Assembly: GCF_014805625.2 (NCBI RefSeq)
Contig: NW_023998426.1
Location: forward strand, 2,833,263 to 2,897,262
DNA from: Glossina fuscipes
Lineage: Eukaryota; Arthropoda; Insecta; Diptera; Glossinidae
Direction of reading: 5' to 3'
DNA: 64,000 nucleotides
The position numbers and the translations under genes are program-made. How positions within the stretch are numbered: position 1 is the stretch's first letter; each line of letters opens with the position of its first letter. Below the pieces are notes generated by a model. It was not told where the DNA came from. It ran no database searches and saw only the letters and a program-made list of their open reading frames with translations. Shown here piece after piece: positions 38,705 to 52,459 of this stretch.

Positions 38705-38925
38705 TCTTTAGAGATCCCAAAAAGTATATGTGTTGTTGATCAGCACCAAATTCTAAATCGGCTTACGCATGCCCGTCTGTACGGCTATGCTAAGCATTGT
38801 CGTGGTGGCAAGAATGAAACTATTGCTCTCAAATATGGTAAGAACATTGGAGGATCTTGCAAACAGGTTGGTCTTGACGATGGGTTAAATCACTTAACGA
38901 ACGTGCAATAAACAATGGAACATAA
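38705..38925 (+). repeat. FR2 repeat, partial
   Basis: 'aaaagtatatgtgttgttga', 'catgcccgtctgtacggc', 'ggtaagaacattggaggatc', 'ttgcaaacaggttggtcttg' follow the FR2 order seen at 50962-51405. Confidence 0.7.
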
Positions 38926-38929
38926 ACTG

Positions 38930-40025
38930 GAGGTACCTTCGCTTTCTGAGTTTGGTTGCTCATTATTCATAAGTTACAATAGACACACGATGCCAATACT
39001 GTCGTCCGATGTTACTGAGTATGGAAACCATTTGTTTTCTAGTCTTTCTCTGGATAAAGGCGACTTTCTACTATACTTTCTTCCTTGCTTTACTACCATC
39101 CACTCACTGTTCGCCATACGTTTATATCCAAACAATGTCAAAATTAATTATTAGCCGCTTTTTCAAGTGAAATCATTCTAGAAAATCATTGAAACCACAA
39201 TCCGTATAAACTACGTATTATACTCTTATCCTAACTATAGCTGATCTACAGCTAAGAGAACTTGTTGAGCACAAAATGACTGACGATTTTTGATCTCAAT
39301 CGTCAATCTTTTCCAAGTACAGAAGGCGTAGCCAATTATTCTCTCGACCGTACAAAGACTCATCTTATTACATACAAAAAAAAAAAATGGTCAGATCTAT
39401 GCCTCTTATTCGATACAACTTAGGGGCGCATTTAGAATAGTTCGCAAGGGTCGAATTCGAAAATAATTGCAGTTAAGACATTTTAAGCTTTACAAATAAA
39501 ATTTAATTTTTGATAGAATAAATTTCCAAAGTTTTTATTAATCTTTCTTGTGAGATACCATGGGACCTTCGGTAGGTTAAAATAAATATTATACAAGTCT
39601 ATATATATTCGTCTGCGATTTTAAATTACTTATTGAAGACAAGCATCATTCTAATTTTTTCAATTTAAAGGAAAAAAACTTTTTTTTAAAATTTAATGAA
39701 ATTTCCATTCAAATAATTAATTTAATTTTTATTTTATTTTTTTTTTTTTTTGCAATTACTATTAATTTTGTATTGAAGTTGTGCGTAGTAGTAATACACT
39801 AATATATTGTACATTATTTTAATGTAAATGCATAATTTTCATGAAACCCGCCACAAAGCAGGATACTAAAATCGTCCACCACGTGGCCCAGCCCTAGAAG
39901 AGTTGCTTTAACGAGAACGCTTATAACTGGAGCGTTCTAAAAAATAGACTTAGTAGATCCGAACTCCTATACGACTAATTTATTAACGACCGATCGTTTT
40001 CATCATCATAAAGTATTAAAAATTA
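38930..40025. other. Intergenic, FR2 remnants then AT-rich DNA
   Basis: Possible further FR2 decay to about 39,150; then no recognisable feature. Confidence 0.35.
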
Positions 40026-40029
40026 GAGC

Positions 40030-40640
40030 ATTTTGGGGCATAAAGCCTTATTTTTTATTAGAACTCTTATATAAATAGGGAATTATACCTATGTGGTCTA
40101 AATTCGATGAGGTTAACTTATATATGAAGTTGTTATTATGAACGAATTTTCATCAAGAATGAATGAAAATCGTGGTTGCTTACCATTATAAAAATTCAGT
40201 TTCCGTAGAAACGGTTAGAAGGCAAGAGATTTAAAAAATTGCGCCGTCCGATTCAAAATTTTCACATCCATTTAGGACGCCGAAATACTCTCACTAAGGG
40301 ATTTTTGATGCGAAATTGTAAAAATTACTATTTTTTTTATATTTATATAAGGACTTATTAAGGTAAGGTATTGTATAGGGAATGGTCGCGAAAGTGATTC
40401 GAACCATCTTCATTGGTGTTCCTTTTTTGGGCCAAAACACTTTACTATACCAAATTTCGAAATTTCGGCTTACATGTTAAACAGAAAAAACAAAACAAGA
40501 TGGACAGACGGACGGACGAATTAATGTCGTTTTAAAAAGTCCCGAATCGATCGGTATAATAAAAATTGGAAGTCTACCCTAATTCATTTTGGGTATTACA
40601 TACATCGGCACGAATTTAATGTATGCTTGTAATAAATAAT
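40030..40640 (-). repeat. FR1 repeat, long variant
   Basis: 'ggtctaaattcgatgaggtt' and 'aacgaattttcatcaagaat' match 1-150 and 48040-48120. 40360-40620 is the reversed FR1 core with 'ggacagacggacggacgaat' and 'atcgatcggtataataaaa'. Confidence 0.7.
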
Positions 40641-40669
40641 TTATAACATTTTATAAAAAATATCGAGGA

Positions 40670-40860
40670 TTATAAATAAGTTGCATCAAGCTTGAACACT
40701 GAACACATGAAATCGTGGACAGAGGGACAGACAAGTTTAGATCGATTCTGAAACGCTACCACAAAAAGTAGGTTTATGTGGAGTTCTTCTGGGTTTTGCA
40801 AACATCCACGCGACCTTAACATACCCTTGTACCCCAAGTGCTGCAAGGCATAAAAATAAC
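40670..40860 (-). repeat. FR1 repeat, 5' half
   Basis: 'agggacagacaagtttagat', 'gcgaccttaacatacccttg' and 'taccccaagtgctgcaagg' in reversed FR1 order, directly after the previous copy. Confidence 0.65.
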
Positions 40861-41018
40861 TATGTAAATGCTTTTTAGAACTTCTCGCGATCATCATAAA
40901 TGTCTCTTTCTAAAAATCGTTGTTTCCTAAAGTAACGCTTAAAGCCTGAATTTCTTCCTCTTCAGACACAGACACACAGAAAAAACAAAAAAAAACAATC
41001 CTTAACACACCTCTGTGT

Positions 41019-41019
<1 letters not shown>

Positions 41020-41084
<65 letters not shown>

Positions 41085-41226
41085 TTTGTGAGTTTTAAAT
41101 GCTGTCCATTTTTAAGAGAATTTGCATTTGGTACGCTTCGTATACCTCCTCTCGCTTAGAGAAACTTTTGCAAGTCACTGACTAAAAAAAAACAATCTTC
41201 AAAACAATTTTCAAAACAATTAAACA

Positions 41227-41261
<35 letters not shown>
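41020..41261. repeat. (CT)n(GT)n and (TA)n microsatellites
   Basis: CT run at 41020-41066 passing into GT at 41067-41085, and a TA run at 41228-41261. Confidence 0.95.
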
Positions 41262-41263
<2 letters not shown>

Positions 41264-41264
41264 A

Positions 41265-42655
41265 ATAAGTATAAGTTTATAAGCAATTAACCTTTAAACG
41301 TTCGATATTCATTTGAAGATATTGACATTTTAAATTCATTTAATACGGGATAATCATCCGTAATCCGATGGGACTAGACCGGCTTATTTTCATCGCATTT
41401 ACAAACATATACTAAAGCACCTTACAACAAACTCAGGCATCTAAATATTTGCTTAAAATCCTTCAACTGTAAAGTTAAGCCTTTCAAATTCAAAAGAAAA
41501 AAAAAATGAATAAATAAAAAGGATAAAATCAAAAAGTCAAGTAAACGAAAGGATTAAAATTTTCAACGCTCTCCTATATCTATGTATATGCATACGCGTA
41601 CATCCCTCCTATTTAAATATTTTATGAAATTGTTACTAATCCTTTATTGGTATTACCAACGATATGGTAGCGAAAAATTTGCCTTTGCATTATTGCAAAT
41701 CATTCGTATACGTCCGTGCACTGAGTTTGCATGAAAGGATTGTCTCGCTTTCTTTCTTCTCGATTTTCACTCTAATTCTTTTAACTATTCATTAACCATA
41801 AAAGTAAATAATGAAAATGTTAACATTTTTCGCTACTTGTAATCCTACCCGCAGTTAACCGTCCCGATGATACTGTTCAGCTGTTCAATCCTTTAAATGT
41901 TCAAGCGTCGTCGCGGTAGTACAAAATTATTTCCTTCTTGTCTTCTCTTTATTAAGCGCTAATTTTAAAGGAAAATTTCAAGAAAAATGAAATTAATTAA
42001 TAAGAAAATTATATTAACATAAGTATGAAATAATTATAGGAAATTTTTGTAATTAATTATTTAATACGCTGTGTGAAGGGAAAAACTTTCTTTCTATTTG
42101 CCAGCGTTAATCTGTAAAAACCAATTCCAAGGTCAAGTTTATTCTTTTCATAGCAAAGGCAAACTCTTTTACCTATCGTTTGCAAAGAATGAGTCAATGA
42201 ATCTATGCTTTACGTTCAAAGCTTTAGAGAAAAGAATCTTCATTTTTCTTAAGGAAATTCGAAGTAAAAAATCGATACTAATCTCATTAATAAGAACGTC
42301 TACGGCAACAACAAAGAACTTTGACATACAAACAACGACTTAAGATGTGTTCAATTTTAATGTCACGCGATCGAATGAAATAGAAATTATGTACTGAAGA
42401 GTTCAGTTTTGCTGATTTTTATTTATTAATCGATTAATAAGATTATGACGGTGCGTGGAAAAGTTTTGTGAAACTTTTTAACGAGGACACTGGTTCACCT
42501 TTGCACTAGCGTGAAGTTAGACCGCCCTATGTAGAAAGCATTTTTTTTTTTTGTTTGTCTTCACAAGAGCGTAAACTCTTTTCTTATGAATGTGTGTATG
42601 CCTTGTCTAGGGCATATTTTTTAATTATCCGATATCGAAAACTAAACGAAATAAT
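41265..42655. other. Gene-free stretch
   Basis: No gene or transposon recognised. Confidence 0.4.
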
Positions 42656-42657
42656 TA

Positions 42658-42882
42658 TAAAAGTAGGCAAGTAATTAAGAAGCGCGACTATCAAGTTCGC
42701 CTAAGCGGATTTAATCGCTTATGCGACACACGATTTGTGGTCATAGTTCTAATGGGCTCTCGGTCGAGATATGCTTAATACATGCCGCACAGGCTGCGGC
42801 CAATCCGTATTTCTCTCTTCCGATTTCTTTCTGACTATCACCGTGTTACACGTGTAAGGACATCCTCCGAGTCATTGATCGC
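42658..42882 (+). repeat. tRNA-derived SINE, copy C
   Basis: TAGGCAAGTAATTAAGAAGC (A-box-like) and GCGGATTTAATCGC (B-box-like) align with copy B, as does the tail 'tttctgactatcaccgtgtt', 'acacgtgtaaggacatcctc'. Confidence 0.7.
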
Positions 42883-42889
42883 TAAAAAG

Positions 42890-44970
42890 AACAAAAAAAT
42901 AACAAATATTCGTTCACTCAACCTAGAAGTTCCCTTTCGTCCCCTTTCTTTGACCGTCAGTCCAAACTTTAACGGACCAGCTAAAGCCAAATGGTATAAA
43001 GATAATTGACAGGATATTGATCAACGGGCAGACGGAAGTCCTAGTTTAAAGCAGTTTACTTTCATTTCCATTCATAAATTTATTAGATTTTCACCAAAAG
43101 TCTTTAGTATAAGTTTCTTACGGAAAATGGGTTCATCAAAATGTTTAGTCACAGAGGAAAAAAGAGGGAAGAGAGAAAAAAAAGAGGGAAGGAACCCACA
43201 CCCTTCATTAATCGCACCGAGTGGTTAAGTAGTAAATCCCGTTTGAACAAATGTGATAGTGAATGATACTTAAATTGCTTCCATAAAAAGGGAACAATAG
43301 ATTACTAGACAAGAACCATGTAAAGCAATTGTTCCTGAATAGTTTCTCTCTCTCGCTCTCTCCACGTACCATCAATCTACGCTTAAGATGATAGAAATAT
43401 TTTTAAAGTTGCTCTCGGGGAATCGATTAGTTCAAGCCAGGTAGCTATATCTTATTGTTCATATTCAAAGTTTTTAAAATCCCTTCATCTAGACCAGCCC
43501 TGCCCTGCAAGATCGCAAATATTGATTTGTTATATTAAACGAATCTCTTTGAAGTCGTGTCTTACTAAGTTTTTCCAGACATTCTAAGTACAAGACTGTC
43601 CTTGCAGCCAGGGTTTATGTTTGCTTATGAGGAAGTCCCTCGATCCGTCGATCAGAACATTAATCAACTCTAAGACGGAAACCGGGCAACCTATGGTAGT
43701 TGCTCTCTTTTATGCAGTCAAGCGATTACCAAGTGATTGTATAGTTACGATGATGGTGTGGTACATATTCATCGTATGTGGTCATAATTTTGTATGCCTT
43801 TATCCTGGGGGTTCACCTATTTTTCATTCCCAACACACACAAAAGATTAAGCGATTTTTTCCTTCCTCCTTTCTAACACCAGAAACACTGTTATACCACT
43901 TAAAGAGTTGAATTGATTCAATCCAGTCAAGTCCGCTGATCCGTTTCTCTCTCACTTAGTGAAATTTGCATATGCATCGCCACTGTTACCTTACCGCTAA
44001 TAATTTCCAAACATTAAAATGAAATTTTGCAGCTACCTTTTTGGATTTCCATTCGAGCAAATTTTACAACAATGCCGACAAAATTCTAGCAATCATTAAT
44101 TTCTTAGATACGCGCCTATTGACCTTCATTTACGGTTAACTAGAATTTTGCATGAATACACAATGGCAAACGAATTTTATTCTATGTCTTTGGCTGTAAA
44201 CAGATAATAACGAGTGAAAACAGAAACTACACATTCAACCAAATTAGAGTTGAGTTGAGAATACGCGCATGCCAGAGACGTAGCTGCAGTACATTTATGT
44301 CTGAAATAAAGCTTGCTGGACACATACGCATGATAATAACATTACCGGCTGTTAATCATGATGGAGGAGCATTCGTTCCTCTTTTAAATAAATTTATGCT
44401 ACATTTCTGGTCATTTTCATCTGCATCTGCCCTGGTAGAGGAAAACAGCAAATTCTTTAACACTTACTTGCGAAAGATTTTTAAGGGGCGGCCGAAAAAA
44501 GAGAAGAAAGACAAAAACGAGGAGAGATTAATGAATACGATAAATTTTTTTATAACAGTCAATAACATCGCGAAGAGAATCTTTTTAGGCCTTCATTTTA
44601 AGCTATCTAGGCATATAAAGGTTAATTTCTTCTTAGAAGAATTTGAAAATCTATTATTGTCACGGTCGTAATTGTGTATAATTTTTCATACAGTGATCTC
44701 GGTTATCCCTTGTAAACTACTAAACGTTTCTTTGGAATTTTCCGCCTTTACAAAGCGTTAATTATACGATTGCTTTCATGATCGATATCTTGGCTGCTTT
44801 CGGAGATTGTTGGCCGAATTAAAATCAAAATTTTTCTACTCTTCCACTCTTCCACGACTCAGAGTAATTTCCGAAAAAGTAGTTGGAAAATTTAAAACCG
44901 ATTCTTAACATATACGCGATCGTTGACTCCAATTCATGTTTTTTCAAATCGTATTCCTGGGTTGACGCCT
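42890..44970. other. Gene-free stretch
   Basis: Contains a purine tract at 43158-43190 and the longest non-eve open frame (44255-44671, 138 codons), for which I see no family resemblance or splice context. Confidence 0.4.
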
Positions 44971-44974
44971 CTGT

Positions 44975-45412
44975 GATTTGATCTTCTGCAGACTAAATTT
45001 AAACCACCTGAGTACATTTCTTAAACCCCACCCCATATAAAAGCTCTCATGAATAGTAAGCTCTTCAGAAAAAGGTTTAATTTTTATGATGAAAATTGAT
45101 CCATAATAGCAACTTAGCAAGATAATTAACAGTAGAAAATTTGGAACAAATAGATCTATTTTTTGGACCATAACATACATAAGGATTGCCATGCAAGCAC
45201 TTATATGGAAAGAAAGTCTAATTTATAGTTTTTTTTGGCGGAAAACGAAACACAACTTTTGGGAAGTAAATTAATTGCGCTGAACTTGGATCACGTCATA
45301 CGATGTTTAGGGCATCCCCTAGTATGTAGTATTACCAAAACTAGTGAGTAACTATATTAGGTGAAGTGGGATAGCGTGTATAAAGGCCGACCTTCCTACT
45401 TGTTTTCAATTA
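44975..45412 (+). repeat. FR1 long-variant internal module and 3' end
   Basis: 45036-45325 aligns closely with 10916-11235 ('cttcagaaaaaggttta', 'tccataatagcaac', 'acgtcatacgatgttt'). It ends 'ggatagcgtgtataaaggcc...tccta cttgtttt' as the 10.2-11.4 kb copy does. Confidence 0.7.
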
Positions 45413-45414
45413 AG

Positions 45415-45965
45415 TTATCTTTATACCCGTCAGCGAAGGTTCAAGAGCATTTTTCATTTTGGTAAAACGTTTGCAACGCCCACAAAGAAGCGTCAGGAAT
45501 CACGCAAATTATATATACTCTTGATCAGCGTCAAATTCAAAATCGATGTAAACATGTCCGTCTGTCCGTCCGCATGCAGCTATCGACTTCTAGTTTGGCA
45601 GCAACATTGGAATTTCTTGCACGCAGTTTCGCATTGAAAATGGATCAATTCGTTCGGTGGACACGCCTTCTGTGCTACATAAGATGACGACATATTTGTT
45701 TTTCAAAAGGAATAAAAAATTGGTTTTCTGCTCATTACTCATAAACTATATCAAATAAATGCACAACATTTTGAACGCATATTCTATGGGCGAGGCTGCA
45801 GTACCTTTCAGAAAATTCAGAAGAAGAAACGAAATTAACCTCGCCCACTCAATATTATAGGATATGGAAATTTTTAGTTCTTTTCATTTTCCTTAATCTT
45901 TGTTTTATGATCACGATGATGGGTGTAAAAGATTCGGTCCCGATTGAATTTAATTTTCTCGACTA
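45415..45965 (+). repeat. FR2 repeat, near-complete
   Basis: 5' 'tatacccgtcagcgaaggtt', 'gcaacgcccacaaagaagcg', 'tatatatactcttgatcagc', 'catgtccgtctgtccgtccg', 'gcattgaaaatggatcaatt', and 3' 'gatgggtgtaaaagattcgg' with the imperfect ATTCGGT hairpin. Confidence 0.8.
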
Positions 45966-45969
45966 ATGA

Positions 45970-47545
45970 TAGAATCTGTGCCGGAATTTGTTAAAAAAAT
46001 AAATAATAAAAAAAAAAAACAAATAATTAATTAGTAAAGTAAGTAGAGAACAGTTCCGTTTGTTTGTTTGTTCAATTTTAAATTTTAAATATTATCCAAA
46101 TGCCATTAGATCAAGCTATAATTTTCTGTATATTGTCCAATTATTCATAATTAACAAATAAATTATTTGTCATTTTGAAATTGTTTAAGCATAACAACGA
46201 TAACAACAAATGCTATTAAAGGAGGAAAAGAAAAAAAGAGATGAAAATGAGAACAAGAGGCGCTTAAATTACTCGGCACCGTTCTCAAGTGATTTGTGGC
46301 TACTTAAAGATCTACACTTTATGGTTTTCTATGCAAAGCGATTTTGTATTCAAAATACATTTTATTATATTTTTATTTTTCTTTTTTCTTTTATTTTAAA
46401 ATTAAATTAAATTTAGAATAATGCACACAGATGTCACAATCGCCAGATTGCTTACTTAATTGATCTTAAACAATGCATTTAATATATATGCATATCGAAC
46501 ATCAAAGCAACGTCAATATGACATAATTGGCCATCACTTAACACAGTTCGTTTACATATGTATAGATATATGATGTCTCTGGTCCGGTAATGTATGCGGT
46601 TAATACATATATATATAGACATCTTCAGGAAGAATTTTTAAAATCAAAGAGAAAAGAAAACAAATATTCCTTCCCTTTTTCGCCTTACTTCTTGCTCTCT
46701 CTCTTTCTCTTTCTCTCTCTCTATCTCTTTCTCTTTCTCTCTCTCGTCATTACTATTAGTTTCTGCATGTCGTCGCCGCTTGGCACTACTGCTAATTGCG
46801 TCTTAAGTAGCTACTGACGTTTCAATAGTTTTTGTTTTAAAATGCATTTACGGGGATCCCACACATTACGAATTTTGCCACTTGAAGTCGGGCGGTTTCT
46901 TGTTTAATTTTCTTTTCTTTTCAAATGAGCAACAAAGCATTTGTATGTCATTTTGTAAAGATTTCTAAATCATTTTAAGGATAACCTAAAACGGAAGTAA
47001 TTGAATAATACGTTTGTTTTGTCACTTTTTTATGATATTTTAAATACAATTTTTTTTTTCTAAAAAACATTTTAAATACTTTGTCGTACTTTATTTATAA
47101 GTATTTACTATTTGCCTTTACAAGTTTTTCGTATTCATTTGCATTAAGTAGCTTCGGTTGTTTCCGTACTAAGCCTAGGCTCTAATGAGAAAAATTAAAA
47201 GTGTCCTAGTCTGAGTAGCCATAAGTTTTTTACCTTAATTTTTTTTTTGTTGCTTTGCAATCAATTAAGAAGAAGATCACGCTTTTATATAATCCTGGAT
47301 CTCAAATGCTTCCTGTTGGGTTTACACGTAGTGATGACGTAGATGACGTAATTTTTTATATTAACTTCTCAGCTTCGCAGCAGCTTAGAAGCGTAGACTG
47401 TCCAACACCCAGAATCGTAACATCATTGAAATTCACGCCAAAGTGAAGATAGCCCACAACAAATCTAACTTGGGATTAAGTGCAAAGTAAACAAATCAAT
47501 AAAATCACTATCAAAAACATTATAATCGGACAAGACCGAGCACTG
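45970..47545. other. Gene-free stretch
   Basis: CT-rich tract at 46694-46745; otherwise AT-rich with nothing recognised. Confidence 0.4.
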
Positions 47546-47547
47546 CC

Positions 47548-47642
47548 AAGTCGGCCACAGCCCTGTCCTTTCTTTCTCTTTTCTCATTTCTTTCCGACTC
47601 TCATCGTCTTACACGAATAGGAGACATCCCATGGATGATTAG
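47548..47642 (+). repeat. tRNA-derived SINE, tail only (copy D)
   Basis: 'cggccacagccctgtccttt', 'tttccgactctcatcgtctt' and 'acacgaataggagacatccc' match the tails of copies B and C. The tRNA-like head is absent or too decayed. Confidence 0.55.
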
Positions 47643-47874
47643 TTCATTATAATTCTAGACCGCTTTTCTCTAATGGAATTATTTATTCATTCCCGTGATA
47701 ATACAATGATATAATGTAAAGACACTTTTCATAAATACTTCATTTTTGTCATAGGCAACATCAACTGACTCGGTCCGTGTTTAGCAGATTTCATATTCTT
47801 TTGAAAGGTTTTCTTATTCTTCACATATTTTCGTCATAGAAACTTTGATTTTATCGCCTATTTGTCATGAGAAC

Positions 47875-48480
47875 CTTTAGCGGGAAGGTGATCCCAAAAA
47901 TAGACTAATGCGGTTCAAATTGGAAAATTTGAAAATTTTTATGCCAAATTTTTATTATGGACAAGTTATGTTAAATATTAGATTTTTTTTTGCAGATTTT
48001 CCATGACACCCCTTATATGGGGTGGGGTGCAAGTAACAGACCTACATGGTCCGAGTTCGGTAAGGTGCATTTCTACGACAAATTTTTATTATAAGCTTGT
48101 TTTCACCAATAATTTTCGAATATTAGATCTTTTACTACCCGAGGAGGCTGCAAAAATTACCCCACCCAATGTGAATTTGTTACATCCTTTAAGAATGGCG
48201 AGCCGCTATTACTTAGCGAACACAATTTTCTTCGAAGAATTTTGATATTTTTTTTTATATAACGACTTTTCAAAATAAGGCGTTGTATGAGAAAAGGGCT
48301 CCTTCCATTTTCAATGGGTTTAACCCTTTAGCAAAAATATGTCAGTCAGTATACAAAATTTCCTCAAAATCTGTCGAAAAACTTGCGACCCGAAGCTTGA
48401 ACACAAAAATAAATGGGTTGACGTCAGACGGACTGACAACATGAAATCGATTTAGATTTTTTTCGGTATAATAAAAGATA
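47875..48480 (-). repeat. FR1 repeat, long variant
   Basis: 'ccttatatggggtggggtgc' and 'acctacatggtccgagttcg' match the start of the window; 48240-48480 is the reversed FR1 core, ending 'tttttttcggtataataaaa'. Confidence 0.7.
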
Positions 48481-48484
48481 CGTC

Positions 48485-49736
48485 TTTCCTAAGCACTTCA
48501 ACACATAATGTTCCTTTTTCCAAAAAAAAATTTTAAAAAAAAGCACATAGAACTTATGGCGTTCTAAAGAAAAAAAAAAAACAACTTGTTTAGTAAAAGT
48601 AAAAAGAAAAAAAAATTGGGTTAATATATGATATTTTGAGCTCATAAACTATGCGAAAATTGCACATAATTTACTATAAATCGTTTAGCTAATCTTCATC
48701 AAAATAAATTCGATCGCTTTCATTAAACAAAGCATTTGTTCACTGAACCTGAAATGTTGCGTTGAGGTGTTTTTGAATGACTTCTCTACCCAACTGAACA
48801 GTAAGTAGCCACCCACAATACAAAATTTTCTAAACAATTAATTGAGATAAACCACAATATTGTTGTTTGTTGCTCAGACTTACTCAGTATTCGTGTATAA
48901 AGAAAATGTGTGGCTGAGCTCGAACTGATAGCTAGACAACAAAACATGATGACATACAATGAACGATAGAATGAATAAATAAATGAATGAATAAGCGAAG
49001 GGAAAATGCAATAAATGAAATTAATTACTTGTAAATCATTCGGTATGAAATAGTGTTATACATGCGTACACATACATGCATACACACGCGTACAATTTAT
49101 AATTGTTTCCCTATATATATATATATATATATGTACATATGCGAAAAGGAAGGTGTTTGTAAATCTAGGCTCGTGACAGCAACGGCAATCTAAGTGTTAC
49201 TCAGCAGGAATGGTTGATAGTGAGGGTATTAGTTATGGGTGGTGCGAAGAGCGTTCAATGGCAACGGGATAGAGTATTGTTATTATTGTTATTGTTATTA
49301 TTGTCGTGTTCTATCGGAGTAATTGTGATTTTGTGAAAAATGCTTATCGGGTTAAATGACATTAATTGGCTGCAGCAGACTTTTATAAGCAAACGCATGA
49401 GCAGCATAGTTTAGTTAAACCATAAGCCCATTGCTAAAGCATGTGCATGGAGTTCATGACTAAATGAATTTATTTACTTTATCGTTTTCTGTGGTTTTTA
49501 TAATTGCATCCGAAACAGTATCAACCAACTATAGTAACAATTAATTAAGAAAATACAATCGATTCGAAATCATTTAAAATCATTATCGTTATCTTTTTTA
49601 ATTGAAATTGTTACCTTAAAGGCAATTTTAAATATTGCGCTCACATCGTGCAAAAAAAAAAAAAAAAAAATTTAAATTTCCCAAAAAATTAAACAAAATA
49701 AATTTTTCCTATTATACATACTTTGTATGTGTATTC

Positions 49737-49771
<35 letters not shown>

Positions 49772-50955
49772 ATGCGTTGTGAGGACGGCGAAAGTCATTC
49801 TCTGCCTTTTGTCCTTATACTTAACTTATTACTTAAGTTATTTAATGTATCTAGGGTAAGTTAAGCATGTAGACCTCGAGTTAGTGAATGGAGTCGGTAA
49901 GACTATCATATTCGTCATATATGACAGCGGACTTAACTTCGAATGTGATCGTATTGATGGTTCATAAGACCAATTTGTTAAAAATTCGCATTCAACTTAA
50001 AAACTAAGCTATCAACGAAACTGAATGCTGACAAGACGTAATCCGCTTGAATCCACAGAGTTAAAATAACAAGAGGATCCAAGTTAATAATAATGATTCA
50101 GCATTAGCGAGGACAAATGAAGTGAGACGAGCGTGTGGAGAGATCGATTCAATTTGAGAAATTATTTTAAAGATAATCGTAGACGAAGACAAATGATGTT
50201 AGGTTAGGCTGGTGCACACTTCCGGGACGGGATAAAGCTTGTGGTTAATTTTGTAAGGATGTTAGAGACCATTAAGAAATAATTTAGTCTGAATTTGATA
50301 TCTAAGAAAACTAAATGTGTAAGAAATAGAAAACTAGAATAGAAAGGGAGAACCCGTTCAAGAAACATGTAAAATTCGATAGGATTAGGAGCCAGACACT
50401 TGAATAAACGTTATTAAGATTTTATAAGGTATAGAAATGGAACTGTACGTCATTCTAAGCATCAAATATGGTTAAGAAAGTTGTTCAAGAGCAGTTGGAC
50501 AAAAGCGAAAGGCTATCATAGCCATTAGGAAGCTGACACAACAGTGCGTCATTTTCGTTTTAAAAACTCCCTAAGTGGTGAACACAATGGGCAACAGTGC
50601 AACAATGTAAACAAAAACATATCGTTTTAGAACCAAAAATAAAGAAATCAACGTAAGCATAAATAAAAAATTTATAAAAAAATAATAATTTTTGTTAATC
50701 TTCATAATCTGTTTAAGTTTTATGATAACATCGAGAGCCTTTCTGTGCATTAATTGAACCATAATTTGGAAATTACCATTTATGACTGCCTAATAAAACC
50801 ATTTCAACTTTAAAATAAATCGTTTTTATTGCTTGTTCCTCAATTCTTACAAAACAACTCGTACCATGAACTAAACGTATATTAGTTTAAAATAAGTATA
50901 AATTAGATAAATAATTTTAAAATTTAAAAGAAACAATCATCTTTACTTCTTGTGC
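48485..50955. other. Gene-free stretch
   Basis: 48,650-49,620 looks single-copy, with a TA run at 49111-49133 and an (ATT/GTT)n patch near 49278-49305. TA/GT run at 49737-49771. 49,860-50,560 is more balanced in composition with no recognised family. Confidence 0.4.
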
Positions 50956-50961
50956 TTTTTT

Positions 50962-51405
50962 ATACCCATTTTGTTTTTACCCCATAAAGTATATATATAT
51001 ACTCTTGATCACTGTGAAAGCCATGTCCGTCCGTCGGTATGGAGTTTGGTTGCAGGCATTCTCCTGGTCGCAAAAATGAAGATATCGATTTCAAATTTGG
51101 TAGAAACATTGGAAGTCTATGCAAGCGTGTTGGTATTGAAAATGGGCCAAATCGGTGGGAGCGGAAGCGCGCAGTGTACCACAAATTGAACGCAGCTCCG
51201 TTTTTTTTCACAAAAATTTTGTAATTGTTGCTCTTTATTCGGAAATTATAAAAGGTAGAAGGCTGAAATTTTCCACAAGTACTTTACGAAACACTCAACT
51301 CCTTACGTGCAAAAATGGAACCAATCCGTCCGCAACGCCCACACAAAGTTACAAGTGATTAAATTTTGTTTTTTTTTCACTATTTTGTGGTTTTATGCTT
51401 ATTTA
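50962..51405 (+). repeat. FR2 repeat
   Basis: 'tatacccattttgtttttac', 'ccccataaagtatatatata', 'ctcttgatcactgtgaaagc', 'catgtccgtccgtcggtatg', 'ggtattgaaaatgggccaaa', then 'cgcccacacaaagttacaag'. Confidence 0.8.
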
Positions 51406-51584
51406 TTGTAAGGCAAACAAGACCGGATGTTTAAAACTATTTTGTACGTTCCTCAAACGAAGGTATATTATCTGCCTAAACATGAGTTAATTTTTAAATG
51501 AATACAATAGACACCGCGATTAATATTTTCTTAATAATACCAGCGATATGGGTATCAAACGAGAGAACTTGGAGAGTAGAATGC

Positions 51585-51645
51585 GAACAGCATAGTGATG
51601 GGTATGCGAGATTCGGCCACCGCCGAACATAACTTTCTTGTTTTA
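51585..51645 (+). repeat. FR2 3' end
   Basis: 'gtgatgggtatgcgagattcgg' plus 'ccgccgaacataactttctt', the hairpin-bearing FR2 3' end, detached from the copy before it by about 180 bp. Confidence 0.65.
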
Positions 51646-52067
51646 TTTGTATGTGTACATACAAACACATACGATTTGTCAATTCCCACAACAAGTCGGC
51701 AAAGTTGTAGTCCCAACCCGAAAATAGGAATAACGCCTCATTGTGTCAGTCCCCTTAGCTCGCCCGATACGCAAACACTTAACTCACTATATGTCTATAT
51801 ATGTCTATCTGTATATATATATATATATTCAGTTTTTTTCCAAGTTTAGTCTAAAAACTATTTTATAAGTCTTCAAGGCCTAATCGTTCCGGTTTTGAAA
51901 GTTAATTTTTCCTATTGAGCACCTGGAAGTTTTTATAGACGGACAGACAATATGAAAATATTATATCGATTTGATGGGTAAGGCTGCTGTAAATTTTTCA
52001 AGAATTGACTTTTGGCTGAGTTCGTTTAATAGAAAATACCTCTGTTTTGCCATTTCCTAATCCATTC

Positions 52068-52455
52068 CATATGCCCCACACTATTTGTGGGACGAGAGTG
52101 TAATAAGTTCGCGCAGATGTATGCAACACCCAGGAGAACTTGAGGTAGTTCCATCTTTTCTTACTTCCTATGCCGTGAAAGTGATTCTGAATTTATCGAA
52201 GCTTGTCTGACCGTCTGTCCATCCTATATTCTTGCGTTTAATCTACGGGCCGTAGATCTTTGAGATATTGGAATGAACCTTGGTACGCTTACGTAGCTTG
52301 AGCCAAAGACAAACGCCAGTAAAAATAATTCCAATTGGACCGTTTTTTCAACCGCTGTTCATATAATGGCTTATTTTGAAGGTCATTACATTACCAACTG
52401 TAGGGTGGTGTAGGATATCTAATGGGTCATGATCCATTTTAGTGTTTTTACTTAT
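52068..52455 (+). repeat. FR1 repeat, near-complete
   Basis: 5' 'gccccacactatttgtggga', 'gcaacacccaggagaacttg', 'cttgtctgaccgtctgtcca', 'aatctacgggccgtagatct', 3' 'tgtagggtggtgtaggatat' and 'tagtgtttttacttat'. Confidence 0.85.
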
Positions 52456-52459
52456 AACC

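Noticed and set aside
44255..44671. 138-codon plus-strand ORF, the longest outside eve
   Set aside because: No family resemblance, a Lys-rich run and an Ile/Phe/Asn-rich C-terminus as expected from AT-rich DNA, weak start, and no splice or repeat context supporting a gene.
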